A stretch of 64,000 nt of DNA from Capsaspora owczarzaki ATCC 30864 (taxonomy: Eukaryota > Opisthokonta > Filasterea). Location: NCBI RefSeq assembly GCF_000151315.2, contig NW_011887292.1, positions 3,510,016-3,574,015 of the forward strand. Direction: 5' to 3'. Below, in pieces: positions 1 to 9,401 of the stretch. The notes beneath the pieces were generated by a model. That model saw only the letters and a list, made by a program, of their open reading frames with translations. It was not told the DNA's origin and made no database searches. The position numbers and the translations under genes were made by a program. The first letter of the stretch is position 1; each line of letters begins with the position of its first letter.

Positions 1-409
1 GCCTTCACAGCGACGAACACAATGCAAAAGTGCAAAAATCACAAACAGAACATTTTTTTATTTTTTATTTTTTTATTTTTTTTGTTTTGAAATTCTTTTG
101 GTTTTAATTGCTTGATTTTCCATTATTTTTTATTATTATTTTTCGTTTTCATTCGATCGTTGCATTATTTCATACAAGCAAAGAAAAGAAGCGAATGAAA
201 GAGTGGCATTGGGTTGAACGACGAGAGTCCGTGAGAGAGAGCGAGGGGAGAGAGCGAGGGGAGAGCTGTCAATGCCTCGCACTCGCCAGATTTGGATGGA
301 TTGCGTGGCTGTGTGACGATCTGAGACAATGAGTTGGTCGCAAATGTACTGAAGAGGTGCGTGACTCATTCGATTTCTTGCCTTTGCCTTTTGCTTTCTT
401 GGTGTGCAG
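1..409. other. 5' flank of canopy-like gene, first exon unresolved
   Basis: A/T-rich start with T runs near 53-80, then a purine-rich (GA) stretch around 230-262. The canopy-like gene must begin here or left of the window, because the first recognisable coding exon opens at a pyrimidine-rich acceptor (AG at 408-409) and needs one base from an upstream exon. I searched for a short exon encoding a signal peptide and ending at a GT in that phase and found none I can support. Confidence 0.5.
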
Positions 410-1898
410 TCTGCGAAATTGTTGTGGACGAGCTCGAAGAAGACCTGGCACGTTCAGCGCGATCGAAAAGCGTGCTGTCAACGGGATACACGATGGATCT
501 GAAGGGTGACATGAAGGCCAAGAAACGAATTGCCTACAAGAACTCGTACGTGAAGCGTTTCGGCAAAGTTCCAGCCTTAGTCGGAGCTTTCACTGACAAT
601 TGTTGGCTGTTATTGGATGGGTATCTGGATGTCCGCACCATCTCCGTGTTCACTTCCGTAGGGAAGTGCGTCTTATCGAAGCATTGGAGCGAGTTTGCGG
701 AACTCCACTCGACAAGTATCGCACCAATTACTGGAACAAGGATTTGCCAAAGTTCATCCGTCGCGTTGGAACCATCAACAAGGAAGAGGAAGCCGATATG
801 TTTCAAGTCGAACATGCTCAGGGGTTAGTCTAGTAGTCATTGGTGTTCGCCTCTTTGGAGGAGGGGAATGGGTCAATGTATTCTGACTTGCGCAACCTTT
901 GCCGTTCTGTTCGTGTGCCCCCTTCTTTCAGGGACTCGCCCACAGAGCTTCTCATGAATGTGCGTGAGCAGCTTCTCAATCAGTTTGGCCACATGACGGA
1001 CGATCACAACGAACTGAAAGTTGCTGTAAGTCAATACAAGAGAAAGGTTCCGTTTTTGCTCTTTTTGTTGGTGTTGTATCCCCCTCCTGGATTTCTCACC
1101 CCTTCCCTAACTGCTGCAATCGGCTTGAATAATCGTGTACTTGTCGTTGGGATTTCGCTATGACAGTGCGGCCAGCTGGTTGAGCGCTTCGAGACGGAAA
1201 TTCAAGAATGGTTTGCCAACTATCAAGACGAGCGCAAGCTGAAGGAGTATCTTTGCGTGCTGCACTTTCGTAACGAGGAAAACATTCCTTGCTACTACTC
1301 TGATGTGGAAATTTCAAAGGAATTCCTTCGCATCGACACTGCGCTCGCCGATCACGAAGACGAAGAGGAAAATCAGAATGAGAATGACGAATTCTCTGGA
1401 AATGACGACGAACAGCATGCTTCCTCGCGCCCCGCATCGCGTCTTGATCGGTTCTCCGCTGGTCCTGTTGGCGACGACGATGACGAAGAAGAAGATGACA
1501 ACCACCCAGTCTCTGGAAGTGCTCAGACGCACCCACAGCAATCTCCTCCCGAGCCCTCTTTGGCCGAGATCCGCGAGCGTCAGCAGGCATCCGACAAGTA
1601 CACGGCCACAATCCGATCGCTGCGTGCGGCTTTCGACTCGATGTCCTCTATCAAGGACGGTAAGTTGCAGCGTGTCCTTGAAATGTAGCAAAAAACAGCA
1701 ACATCCTGACAATCGATTGGTATGATAGACTCCCCCGCATTGAACAGCATTTTGCAAGAATACCAAGGATTAAACCACGTATTGGTAGACCACTTGGTTC
1801 TGCCGAACGAGCTCGCAACACAACCCAATGCAGTGTCCTCCATTAAGGACTACACGGCCAAACTGAGTGCCTTGATCCAGCAATTGGCAACTTGCTAA
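410..1898 (+). CDS. Canopy (CNPY3/4)-like ER chaperone with acidic coiled-coil tail, 5' incomplete
   Basis: Exons 410-545, 662-823, 932-1025, 1167-1659 and 1729-1898 join in one frame. The first four encode a canopy/saposin-like domain: a VCEIVVDEL start, STGY, the KNSEVRLIEALERVC block, then CGQLVERFETEIQEWF and EYLCVLHF. Spacing of the cysteines fits the family. Canopy proteins are soluble ER proteins; CNPY3 (PRAT4A) works with GRP94 in Toll-like receptor folding. After the domain comes about 90 residues of Asp/Glu/Asn/Ser/Pro-rich sequence and a C-terminal heptad-like helix ending QQLATC, with no KDEL-type retention signal. The tail is not part of the usual canopy domain. The signal-peptide exon is missing from my model. 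The gene converges with the PDZD8-like gene; stop codons are 170 bases apart. Confidence 0.75.
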
Positions 1899-2068
1899 TC
1901 TAGCAACCAAGCTGAAATACTTTTGCTGGCTTGCACTAGAGCCACACACCACCAACCAATACACATACTTTTTTTTTGATTACATGAGTTTCCTGGTCAA
2001 TTTGCAAAGTTGCACTGCTACTGGAAGAAAGTTTTGACATTAAAAGATGCTGTACTGTACATTGGGAA

Positions 2069-5000
2069 TTATTTGCGTGGAGCGAGATCAACTTCCTCGC
2101 CACACTCGTTCAGAGCCGAGCAACAGCGAATCATCTTGAGAGTGAGCAAGTGTAAGTGCTCATCCGACCGGGAGAGGGATCGACGGTACTGCGCTGCAAG
2201 CTGCTGCGGAGTCTTCGTAGTCTCGGTTGTGCTGCCGCTGCTGGACACGCTGGCTCGATCAACATCATCGTCATTGGCATCCGCCACATCAAGCGACTCG
2301 GAGGCAGACTCGGTCATGGAAGGCTCGCTGAACGTATCAAAGTTATCAATCTCGTTCAGCAGACGCGTCACTTCATCGCGACTCTCGTTTTCGAGGTCAA
2401 TCTCCAGCTGGATGACAGACATGAGTTCGTGCAGACGCGCGGCTCGCTCTCGCACTGGGAGCTCATTGAAGAGCAGCTTCCCTTCGGCCATGGCGACTCG
2501 CTTGGCTTCAATCTCCTGCCCCTCGGTCAAGACCACCAACCGCGGGACGGCTGCTTCACCCAGAAGGCTGGCGACATCCGCGACCGGCAAAGCCAGGTCA
2601 TCGTCGTCGTGGGCTCGATACTCGCTGGGCGCAGGGCTGCCCCGCCCGCTCAATCCATCCAAGCTGTACGGCGACGTCTGGCCACTGGGCGACAGTGCAC
2701 CGCTTGCGGATCGAACAGACACGTTATCGCTCAGCGCACCAAGTGCATCGATGCCCAGACAGAGAGTTTGGCGAAGGCAGTTGTGCAAACATTTCTTGTG
2801 ACACACATACTTGCAGAGCTCACACCGGAAGGCCTCCATGCGCCAGACTTTGCCCGAGCAAAACCGACAGTAGGGCGCGACAGGGAAGGTCTGAAGCACG
2901 AAGCGGTGCCACTTGTCGGTCGCCACCTTGTCCGCAACGACAATGCCCGAGATGAAGACAGACCCGTTGCTTGCATTCGAAGGACCAGTGTTGGGTCCCA
3001 CGACAAGATTCAGGTTGCTGGTAGAGCCACCGCCAATGCTGCCACCATGCGAGCTCACGCTGGTGCTTCCAATCGAGCCAGTGGGACTAGCAGGTCTGGC
3101 GATGCCTCCTGCACCACCTCCTCCACCTCCTCCTCCAGCCAGTAGTTGACGGTCGAGTGCAAACGAGGCGGGCCGCACCAAGTGGCGTGCACGGGTGGTC
3201 TGTTCTGCTGCAAAGACGGATTCCAGGAATGGCGCGTGTGACTCTGAAAAGGCACTCAGCGCAATTGCATCGCCCGGAAGCGGCAGGGCTCGTTCAAAGG
3301 CAATCACCAAGTCCATGCTCAAGTCGAACGAATCGGCGGTTCTTGTGGACAGGAACGACCAGGGCAGCAGATGCGTTATGCTCGCATTGGAGACTTGACG
3401 CAACGCAGAGCTGTGAGACGCCTGGCGCGAGCTGAATGCCTCAGCAAGCAAATTGGAAGGGTGGGCAGCAGGCTGGTGTAATGCGGCAAAGGATCCGGAC
3501 AGCGACGCACTGCCGGCATTCTTGACTCGAGATGCAGACAAATTTGCGCCGGTTGGCGGGATTGTGCCACCGCCCATTCCACTAAGGTTGGTGCTGGAGC
3601 CTCCGACGCTCGGAGGACCATGCGGCGTCGAAGCTCCTTTAGGCGTAGCTGAGGAGCTGCCTGACTTGCTGGCAGCATCGTCTGGCTTTTCAGGCTCGGT
3701 GCCCGTGCGCAACCGGGCCAAGCGTTTTTCCCGCTCGTTCCGCAATGTGGCTTGCTGCTGCTGCGTCTCACTGCCGGCAGCGAGCGGCAAGCGGTAGGTG
3801 CACCGGAAGGGCGACTCCCCGGTCGACATTTGCAGAATCAAGTCTTGAACAGAAATAGACACCATTCCGATACAGACATTGTGGTATCGGTTGAGAAGAT
3901 TGATAGCCCCCGGGTTGACGCCGGAAAGCCCTGCCATCAGGGGGAGAACTTGCGGCGCGTCCAATGCTTCAAGGTAGGAATCGCGCAGCAGGGGAGATGA
4001 GCAGCAGAGAACAATATGCAGGTTGCGGTGTCGAGAGGAAACGCGGAAAATGAGTCGATTGTGGGCCGTGTCAGACAGACTGGCATCAACGCCACGCTCT
4101 TGCGGTGAACCGGATGGAGTCGAAGACCACTCGGTGTGATCCATCAATGGGACTGGCGGGGTGGCCTGGATGCAGTTCACGTGGTGATTATCGCGGCATT
4201 CAATTCCATCATCGAGGTACACGAGGGCGTACACGGACGGGACTTGCCCACCACCACCGGCCAGATCGTGCATTCCCGAAGCCCGCGACAAGCCGGCGCC
4301 AGCAGGGTGAATGTTGTCCAGCAACCATTGAGACAAGCGACTCGTCAGTTGGCTGACGCTAGACATGGAAGAAGAAGCAGCGTGCTTGGCGTGCAGCCAG
4401 AGGATTTGGTCAAAACGCAACACAAGCAGTCCCAAGTCGGCGACGGGCTCATCCAGCATGATGGAATCGAGCGGATTGTCGGCGAGCTGAGAAGCACCGC
4501 GAACCACAACGGCGCCATCGTCCTCCTCCTCACTGGACGAGCTGGACGAATCGGACGAGAGATTGTCAATGCCGTCCGAAGGCTGGCTGTCGGTCGAGTA
4601 CTGGTCCTTGTCGCTGTCAGAGCTGCTGGCGTCACTGGGCGAGATGACCTGGCCCGTGGTGGGCCGGACGCGCACGGTGCGATTGTCCTCGAGGGTGACA
4701 TCAACCACCTTGTCGCGCTGGAGCCGACGCCGCTTGCGTCGCCGCATGCGCTCGCGGTCGCGCAGCTGCTGGGCGTCGAGCCTGCTCTCCGCTTCTTCGC
4801 GGGTCTGCTTGCTGCGGTAAACGTGAAACTTGCGCATCTTAAAGTTTGGCAGCAAATGCTTGCGGCGAATGACGCGCCGAAACTGGTTGACAATGCGGTC
4901 GCGGACGAGTTGCGGGATTTCGCGACCCTCCACCGTGCTCGCGATATCGAGCTCAATGACGGGATCCTCGACGAAGGCGACACTCCAATGCGCGCGTGGT

Positions 5001-6037
5001 GCGTCTCCGACAGAGACGCGGATTGGGCCCGCCAGGCGCTGGACTGCAATCGAAACGGCTGCCGTAAATCCCAGCTTCAAGTCCATGTCCACAGTGAAGC
5101 GAAACCCGCCGACGTAGTCCAGGTCAAAGCACAAATCCAAGCGCTCGGCGCCCGGATCGGTCACGAGCGTGGTGACTTGAGCGTTGCTAAAGCATGGCAG
5201 CGACGAGCCAAACGCGTAATCGCGGAGTCGAATCCCTTCGACAACCTTGCGTGCGTCGGATCTCAGAAATGCCGCCATTTGCCTGCGCATTTGTCTGAGA
5301 AAGTACTGGCGGAGGTTTTTCGCATCGCGCAAGTGCCGGAACATGAACGCGGCCAGCAGATTAAACCACCGACAGTTATTGGCGTCCGTGCTCATCGCGG
5401 CGTAGACGAGGCGCTGGCCCGTCTGGGGCGCGATGGGAAAGTCGTCCAGCAGTTCGAGGAGGGCGGCAGCGTCGTCCATCGTCGTCGTCGTCGTCGTGCC
5501 CAGTCGCTTGCCCAGCTTCTTGTGCATGCGCTCCTGATGGCTGTGGTTCTGGGCGGCCTCGGTGGTCAGGTGAGTGGCTGCAGCGACAATGTCAGCTGCC
5601 TTCCAAGCGAACGCGGCCTCAAAGTCACGCAGCTGCGACTTGACCGACGGCAGGCTCCCCGCGGTCGACTTTGGAGCTGGGTAGACTGCCTTGACGCTCT
5701 TGGGTGGTGGTGGAGATGAGTGATGAGTGCTGTTGCTGCCTGGCTTTGAGATTGCGCGAGTGGATTGCGCGGGAACGGGCAATGGAGCCGCAGCGACCTG
5801 CGCGAGTCTGGCAGCGTACGCGTCCGCGTTATGACTACCACTACCACTATGACTACTACTACTACTATTACGGTTGGTCTGACTATGGTTGAGACTGGAG
5901 GTCGCGTCGTGGGGAGCAGCAGTGCTCGTCGTCAGTTGCTCACCACTGAGTACAAACCAGCGTCGGAGCAGCGCGAGCTCAGCCACGAGCACTGCAGCAA
6001 CCCCGCACAGGAAGCTCAGCACCACTGCAAACAGCAT
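2069..6037 (-). CDS. PDZD8-like SMP-domain lipid-transfer/tether protein
   Basis: Single exon, 1322 residues if it starts at the ATG at 6037, which puts a hydrophobic anchor (LFAVVLSFLCGVAAVLVAEL) at the N-terminus. The open frame extends upstream of this ATG but reads as non-coding-like sequence. Residues about 220-410 resemble an SMP domain (WFNLLAAFMFRHLRDA onward). Residues about 540-760 resemble a C2-like beta domain with a long insertion. Residues about 1042-1095 are a C1 zinc finger (CRFCSGKVWRMEAFRCELC, then HKKCLHNCLRQTLC). A short acidic coiled-coil segment follows. This order matches PDZD8, an ER protein that moves lipid at ER-lysosome and ER-mitochondria contacts, but I see no PDZ domain. 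Long Ser/Gly/Thr-rich linkers are present. TEX2-type SMP proteins are the alternative, but they lack the C1 domain. Confidence 0.8.
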   Translation of the reverse strand: MLFAVVLSFLCGVAAVLVAELALLRRWFVLSGEQLTTSTAAPHDATSSLNHSQTNRNSSSSSHSGSGSHNADAYAARLAQVAAAPLPVPAQSTRAISKPGSNSTHHSSPPPPKSVKAVYPAPKSTAGSLPSVKSQLRDFEAAFAWKAADIVAAATHLTTEAAQNHSHQERMHKKLGKRLGTTTTTTMDDAAALLELLDDFPIAPQTGQRLVYAAMSTDANNCRWFNLLAAFMFRHLRDAKNLRQYFLRQMRRQMAAFLRSDARKVVEGIRLRDYAFGSSLPCFSNAQVTTLVTDPGAERLDLCFDLDYVGGFRFTVDMDLKLGFTAAVSIAVQRLAGPIRVSVGDAPRAHWSVAFVEDPVIELDIASTVEGREIPQLVRDRIVNQFRRVIRRKHLLPNFKMRKFHVYRSKQTREEAESRLDAQQLRDRERMRRRKRRRLQRDKVVDVTLEDNRTVRVRPTTGQVISPSDASSSDSDKDQYSTDSQPSDGIDNLSSDSSSSSSEEEDDGAVVVRGASQLADNPLDSIMLDEPVADLGLLVLRFDQILWLHAKHAASSSMSSVSQLTSRLSQWLLDNIHPAGAGLSRASGMHDLAGGGGQVPSVYALVYLDDGIECRDNHHVNCIQATPPVPLMDHTEWSSTPSGSPQERGVDASLSDTAHNRLIFRVSSRHRNLHIVLCCSSPLLRDSYLEALDAPQVLPLMAGLSGVNPGAINLLNRYHNVCIGMVSISVQDLILQMSTGESPFRCTYRLPLAAGSETQQQQATLRNEREKRLARLRTGTEPEKPDDAASKSGSSSATPKGASTPHGPPSVGGSSTNLSGMGGGTIPPTGANLSASRVKNAGSASLSGSFAALHQPAAHPSNLLAEAFSSRQASHSSALRQVSNASITHLLPWSFLSTRTADSFDLSMDLVIAFERALPLPGDAIALSAFSESHAPFLESVFAAEQTTRARHLVRPASFALDRQLLAGGGGGGGGAGGIARPASPTGSIGSTSVSSHGGSIGGGSTSNLNLVVGPNTGPSNASNGSVFISGIVVADKVATDKWHRFVLQTFPVAPYCRFCSGKVWRMEAFRCELCKYVCHKKCLHNCLRQTLCLGIDALGALSDNVSVRSASGALSPSGQTSPYSLDGLSGRGSPAPSEYRAHDDDDLALPVADVASLLGEAAVPRLVVLTEGQEIEAKRVAMAEGKLLFNELPVRERAARLHELMSVIQLEIDLENESRDEVTRLLNEIDNFDTFSEPSMTESASESLDVADANDDDVDRASVSSSGSTTETTKTPQQLAAQYRRSLSRSDEHLHLLTLKMIRCCSALNECGEEVDLAPRK

Positions 6038-6409
6038 TTCGAGTCGATGGGGGTTGGGAGGGGGGTTTGGGCCAACCCAAAGCAAGACGACCTCTTCCTC
6101 TGAGAAAATCCGAGCAAGAAGCGAACGGAGAGTGAGTGAGCGTGTTTGGATGCGCGATGAACTATCGACAAGTGCATTGCAAATCTCACATTGTGTGTGT
6201 GAGTGTGTGTTTGTAGGTAATCCATCATTGAGGATTGAGGAGAACAAAACGAAGCCAAAAGCCCAATCTCAGACTTTACAGCCATCATTCAACTTTGACT
6301 TCTTTTCCAAGCTGTTCAACAGTCCATTCGAGTTTTTCCCAGTTTTGTTCAAGTGCTTTGCTTTTCTCAGACTTTGATCTCAGTCTCTCTCTTTTTTTTT
6401 TTCGTACAA

Positions 6410-8255
6410 ATGGCTTCGACCGTCACTTCTGCTGCTGCAGCTGCTGCCGCGGCTGCCGTTCCGTCCACGACCTACACCTGCATCACATGCCGCGTTGCCT
6501 TCCGCACTGCCGACGCCCAGCGCGACCACTACAAGGCCGACTGGCACAGGTGAATGAATGGGGGGGGGGAATGGGGATGAGGACAAGCTCGGCCACATGG
6601 GGATGCAATGCCAGCCACTCTACTCTCTCTTCTTCGCTCGCTCGCGCGCTCCACTCTCCACCCAACGCAACTTAACGCAACTCAGCTCAGCACCAAAGCT
6701 CCAAGCGAATGCACATGGCCGTTCCGTTCGAGCGGCTGGGCGTTCCGAGCCCCGCTCTTTTTGCTGCTTTTGTTCCACATGGTTTTGGCGCTTGGGAACT
6801 GGCAGCCAAGCCAACGCTCCAGACAGCACGACACACAGCGATTGCTCGAATCGAACACAATGAATAGATTGATTCATTGAAGGTTTCAAACAAACAAGAG
6901 TCGACCGAAACGAAAAAAAAAAAAAAAAAAAAAGACGGCGATAAAATGGTTGCGCAATACAAAACGCATAGAACGAGCGGAGGTTTTCCATCGACCAGAG
7001 ACTCACAGTGAACATGATTGACATGGTTGGGCTTTGACACAGGTACAACCTCAAGCGCAAGGTCGCCGAGATGCCGCCGCTGAGCGCAGAGCAGTTTGGT
7101 GAGCGCGTCATGTCGCAGAACGCGACAGCTGCGGCCACCGCACAGCGGGCTGCCAGCACGCAGCAGTTCAACTGCGACGTGTGCAGCAAGCACTTTGCAT
7201 CCCAGCACACGTATGCCACGCACATCCAGTCAAACAAGCACAAGGACGCTGCTGCGGCCGCGGAGGCTCGCGCTGCTTCTGGAGAGCAACCACAGGCCGC
7301 TGCTGCAGCGTCCGAGCGCAAGCACAACACCCAACAGCACCACAAGAAGGACGATGGTGTTGCACGTCGCAAGGCAGAGCAGCCCACGGCGCCCACTGAT
7401 GCCGCCGCCTCCACTTCAACCACTGCCACCGCCACCTCCAATGCTGAAGCAGCTGCTGCACCCGAAAATGCCAAACCCACAACCGAAGCAGCCACCGAAA
7501 CCGCAGAGGACGACGAGGAGGAGGATTTGGAAGCAGAGTACTTGGCTCGCGCTGTCGAGCTCTCCGAGGAGGATTGCTTGTTCTGCTCGCGCAAATCAGC
7601 CAGCTTTGAGGCGAACATGGAACACATGGCGTACGACCATAGCTTCTTTATTCCTGACATGCAGTACCTTGTGGACTTGCGTGGCTTGATCAAATACCTC
7701 GGCGAGAAGATTGGCACGGGCAACATTTGCCTGTATTGCAACGGCAAGGGCCGCAGCTTCCGCTCGATTGGCGCTGTTCGCAAGCACATGATTAGCAAAG
7801 GACATTGCATGCTCAAGGATGACGAGGAGCTGGAATTTGCCGACTATTACGACTTCCGCTCAACCTACCCTGACTTTGACCCCAACAACCCCGACGCCAA
7901 CGCCGATGAGGAGGTCGACGAGCAGCGCTTGATCGCGCTCGGCACCGCCGTCATCTCTGAGGACGATATGGAGCTTACCCTGGCGAGCGGTGCCAAGCTC
8001 GGACACCGCGCACTGCGCCGATATTACAAGCAGCATTTCAGCTGGCAAGACTCGCGCGACGCCGAAACGATTGGCCGTCTGGCAGCAAATTACCGAATGC
8101 TCGGCTACCACGACTCGAGTATTTTGCACAACGGCAAGACCCGTGCTCAACTGCACCAAGACAAGCGTATTCAGCAAGCACAAGCGCAACAGAGCATGAA
8201 GGTTGGAATCAAGTACAACAAGATTCATACTATTGTGCCGCAAGTCATGTATTGA
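6410..8255 (+). CDS. ZNF622: ZNF622/Rei1-like cytoplasmic 60S ribosome maturation factor
   Basis: Exons 6410-6549 and 7043-8255 give 450 residues. The 493-base intron splits the first zinc finger at DWHR|YNLKRKVAEMPPL, the hallmark joint of the Rei1/ZPR9 family. Features are: Ala-rich start; U1-type C2H2 finger (CITCRVAF...H...H); second finger CDVCSKHF...HIQSNKHK; Ala/Glu-rich linker; paired fingers CLFCSRKSASFEANMEHM and CLYCNGKGRSF with KHMISKGHCM; and a basic LGHRALRRYYKQHF tail. Rei1 removes the export adaptor Arx1 and probes the peptide exit tunnel on late 60S particles in the cytoplasm. The ATG follows a pyrimidine tract at 6380-6402. The intron carries a pure A run at about 6915-6933. 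The 3' end faces the ARID4-like gene. Confidence 0.92.
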
Positions 8256-8665
8256 ACGGTTTTGGAGACAGAGGGTGTGTTGTGTTTATGTGTGTGTGTG
8301 TGTGTGTCTGGTGCGTTGTGTTGCTTTGCCGCGTTTCTTTGCTGTAGTTTGAACAAACCAAAAAATGAGAATAACGTTTCGGGCATTTCCATTTTCGCCT
8401 TCTTTTGTTTCTCTTGTTTTTTTTTTGTTTTTTTTTCTCGCTTGTGTTGACGGTCGGATCGAGTCTAGTTTAAGGTCAACTCGACAGTTCAGAAAGCATC
8501 AATGCTCACAACATCTCGTCAAAAGCAAAGAAAAATCTGTATTGTTTAGAGTACAAGAAAAAAAAATGAAATGCCAACAAAACGTAAACCAAATCGTATT
8601 TGGAATGATGGGTGATGACTGATATATGAAGAGAGGGGTGAGAGGTGAAGCTCGGTCTGCTGCAC
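8256..8665. other. Convergent 3' region between ZNF622 and ARID4-like genes
   Basis: About 410 bases between two stop codons facing each other. It holds a GT repeat near 8289-8308, a T-rich tract at 8417-8438 and an A run near 8558-8566. I see no coding potential and treat it as two 3' untranslated regions. Confidence 0.6.
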
Positions 8666-9365
8666 TTAGACAACCATGGCAGCGGGAGCAGCATTGACAG
8701 TGACTGCTTCCACAGGCGCAGCGATCGGCAACGGTGCTGCTTCCGCGAAAGACTCGGCCCGCGTCGTCGTCGTCGTCGTCGTCGTCGTGGCCAAGTCCGC
8801 GGCTGCAACTGCAGCAGTTGTGCTCGAATCTCGCCCAGACTTTCGGCCGAGCGCACGGAGATGCAAGCGGTGCTTGTTATAATCACGCTGCAGCATCTTC
8901 ATGCGGGTCACGATGGTTTGTGAGTCTGCTTCGCCATTGCGGGCCATGCGTTCGCGGTTTTGGTCATTGAGGCGCGACAGCCACTGCTTCCCATACAGCA
9001 AGACTTTGGCCTGGGGACGAGTGTTGGCGGCGTCCTGCTCTGGCGTGCGCATACACGCCTGCTGGACGGTAGCAGCCAGCTGGTGGGTGCGCGCTGCAAA
9101 CTCTGCTTGCTGAGTGGCATGCTCGTGCTCGGTGATGGGCACCTCGGGTTCGTAATAGCCATAGCCATAGTGTGCAGGGGGACTGGGCGGACCGAAGAGC
9201 AAAACGGGAGAGGTGCTTGCAGCTGGGGACAAGAGGGCGGCCTGCAAGATGCCCGCGGAGCCATACTCGCCAATGAGTTCGTCGTTGATAAACAAGCCCT
9301 GGGGTTGGGGCGGAAGAAGGCTCATTCCAGGCGCGATCGGTACCTGGCCGCCGGTTTGCATCATG

Positions 9366-9401
<36 letters not shown>

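Noticed and set aside
4136-5719. A 527-codon plus-strand open frame inside the PDZD8-like gene
   Set aside because: It is a shadow of the SMP and C2-like coding sequence on the other strand and shows no family similarity or good start context.
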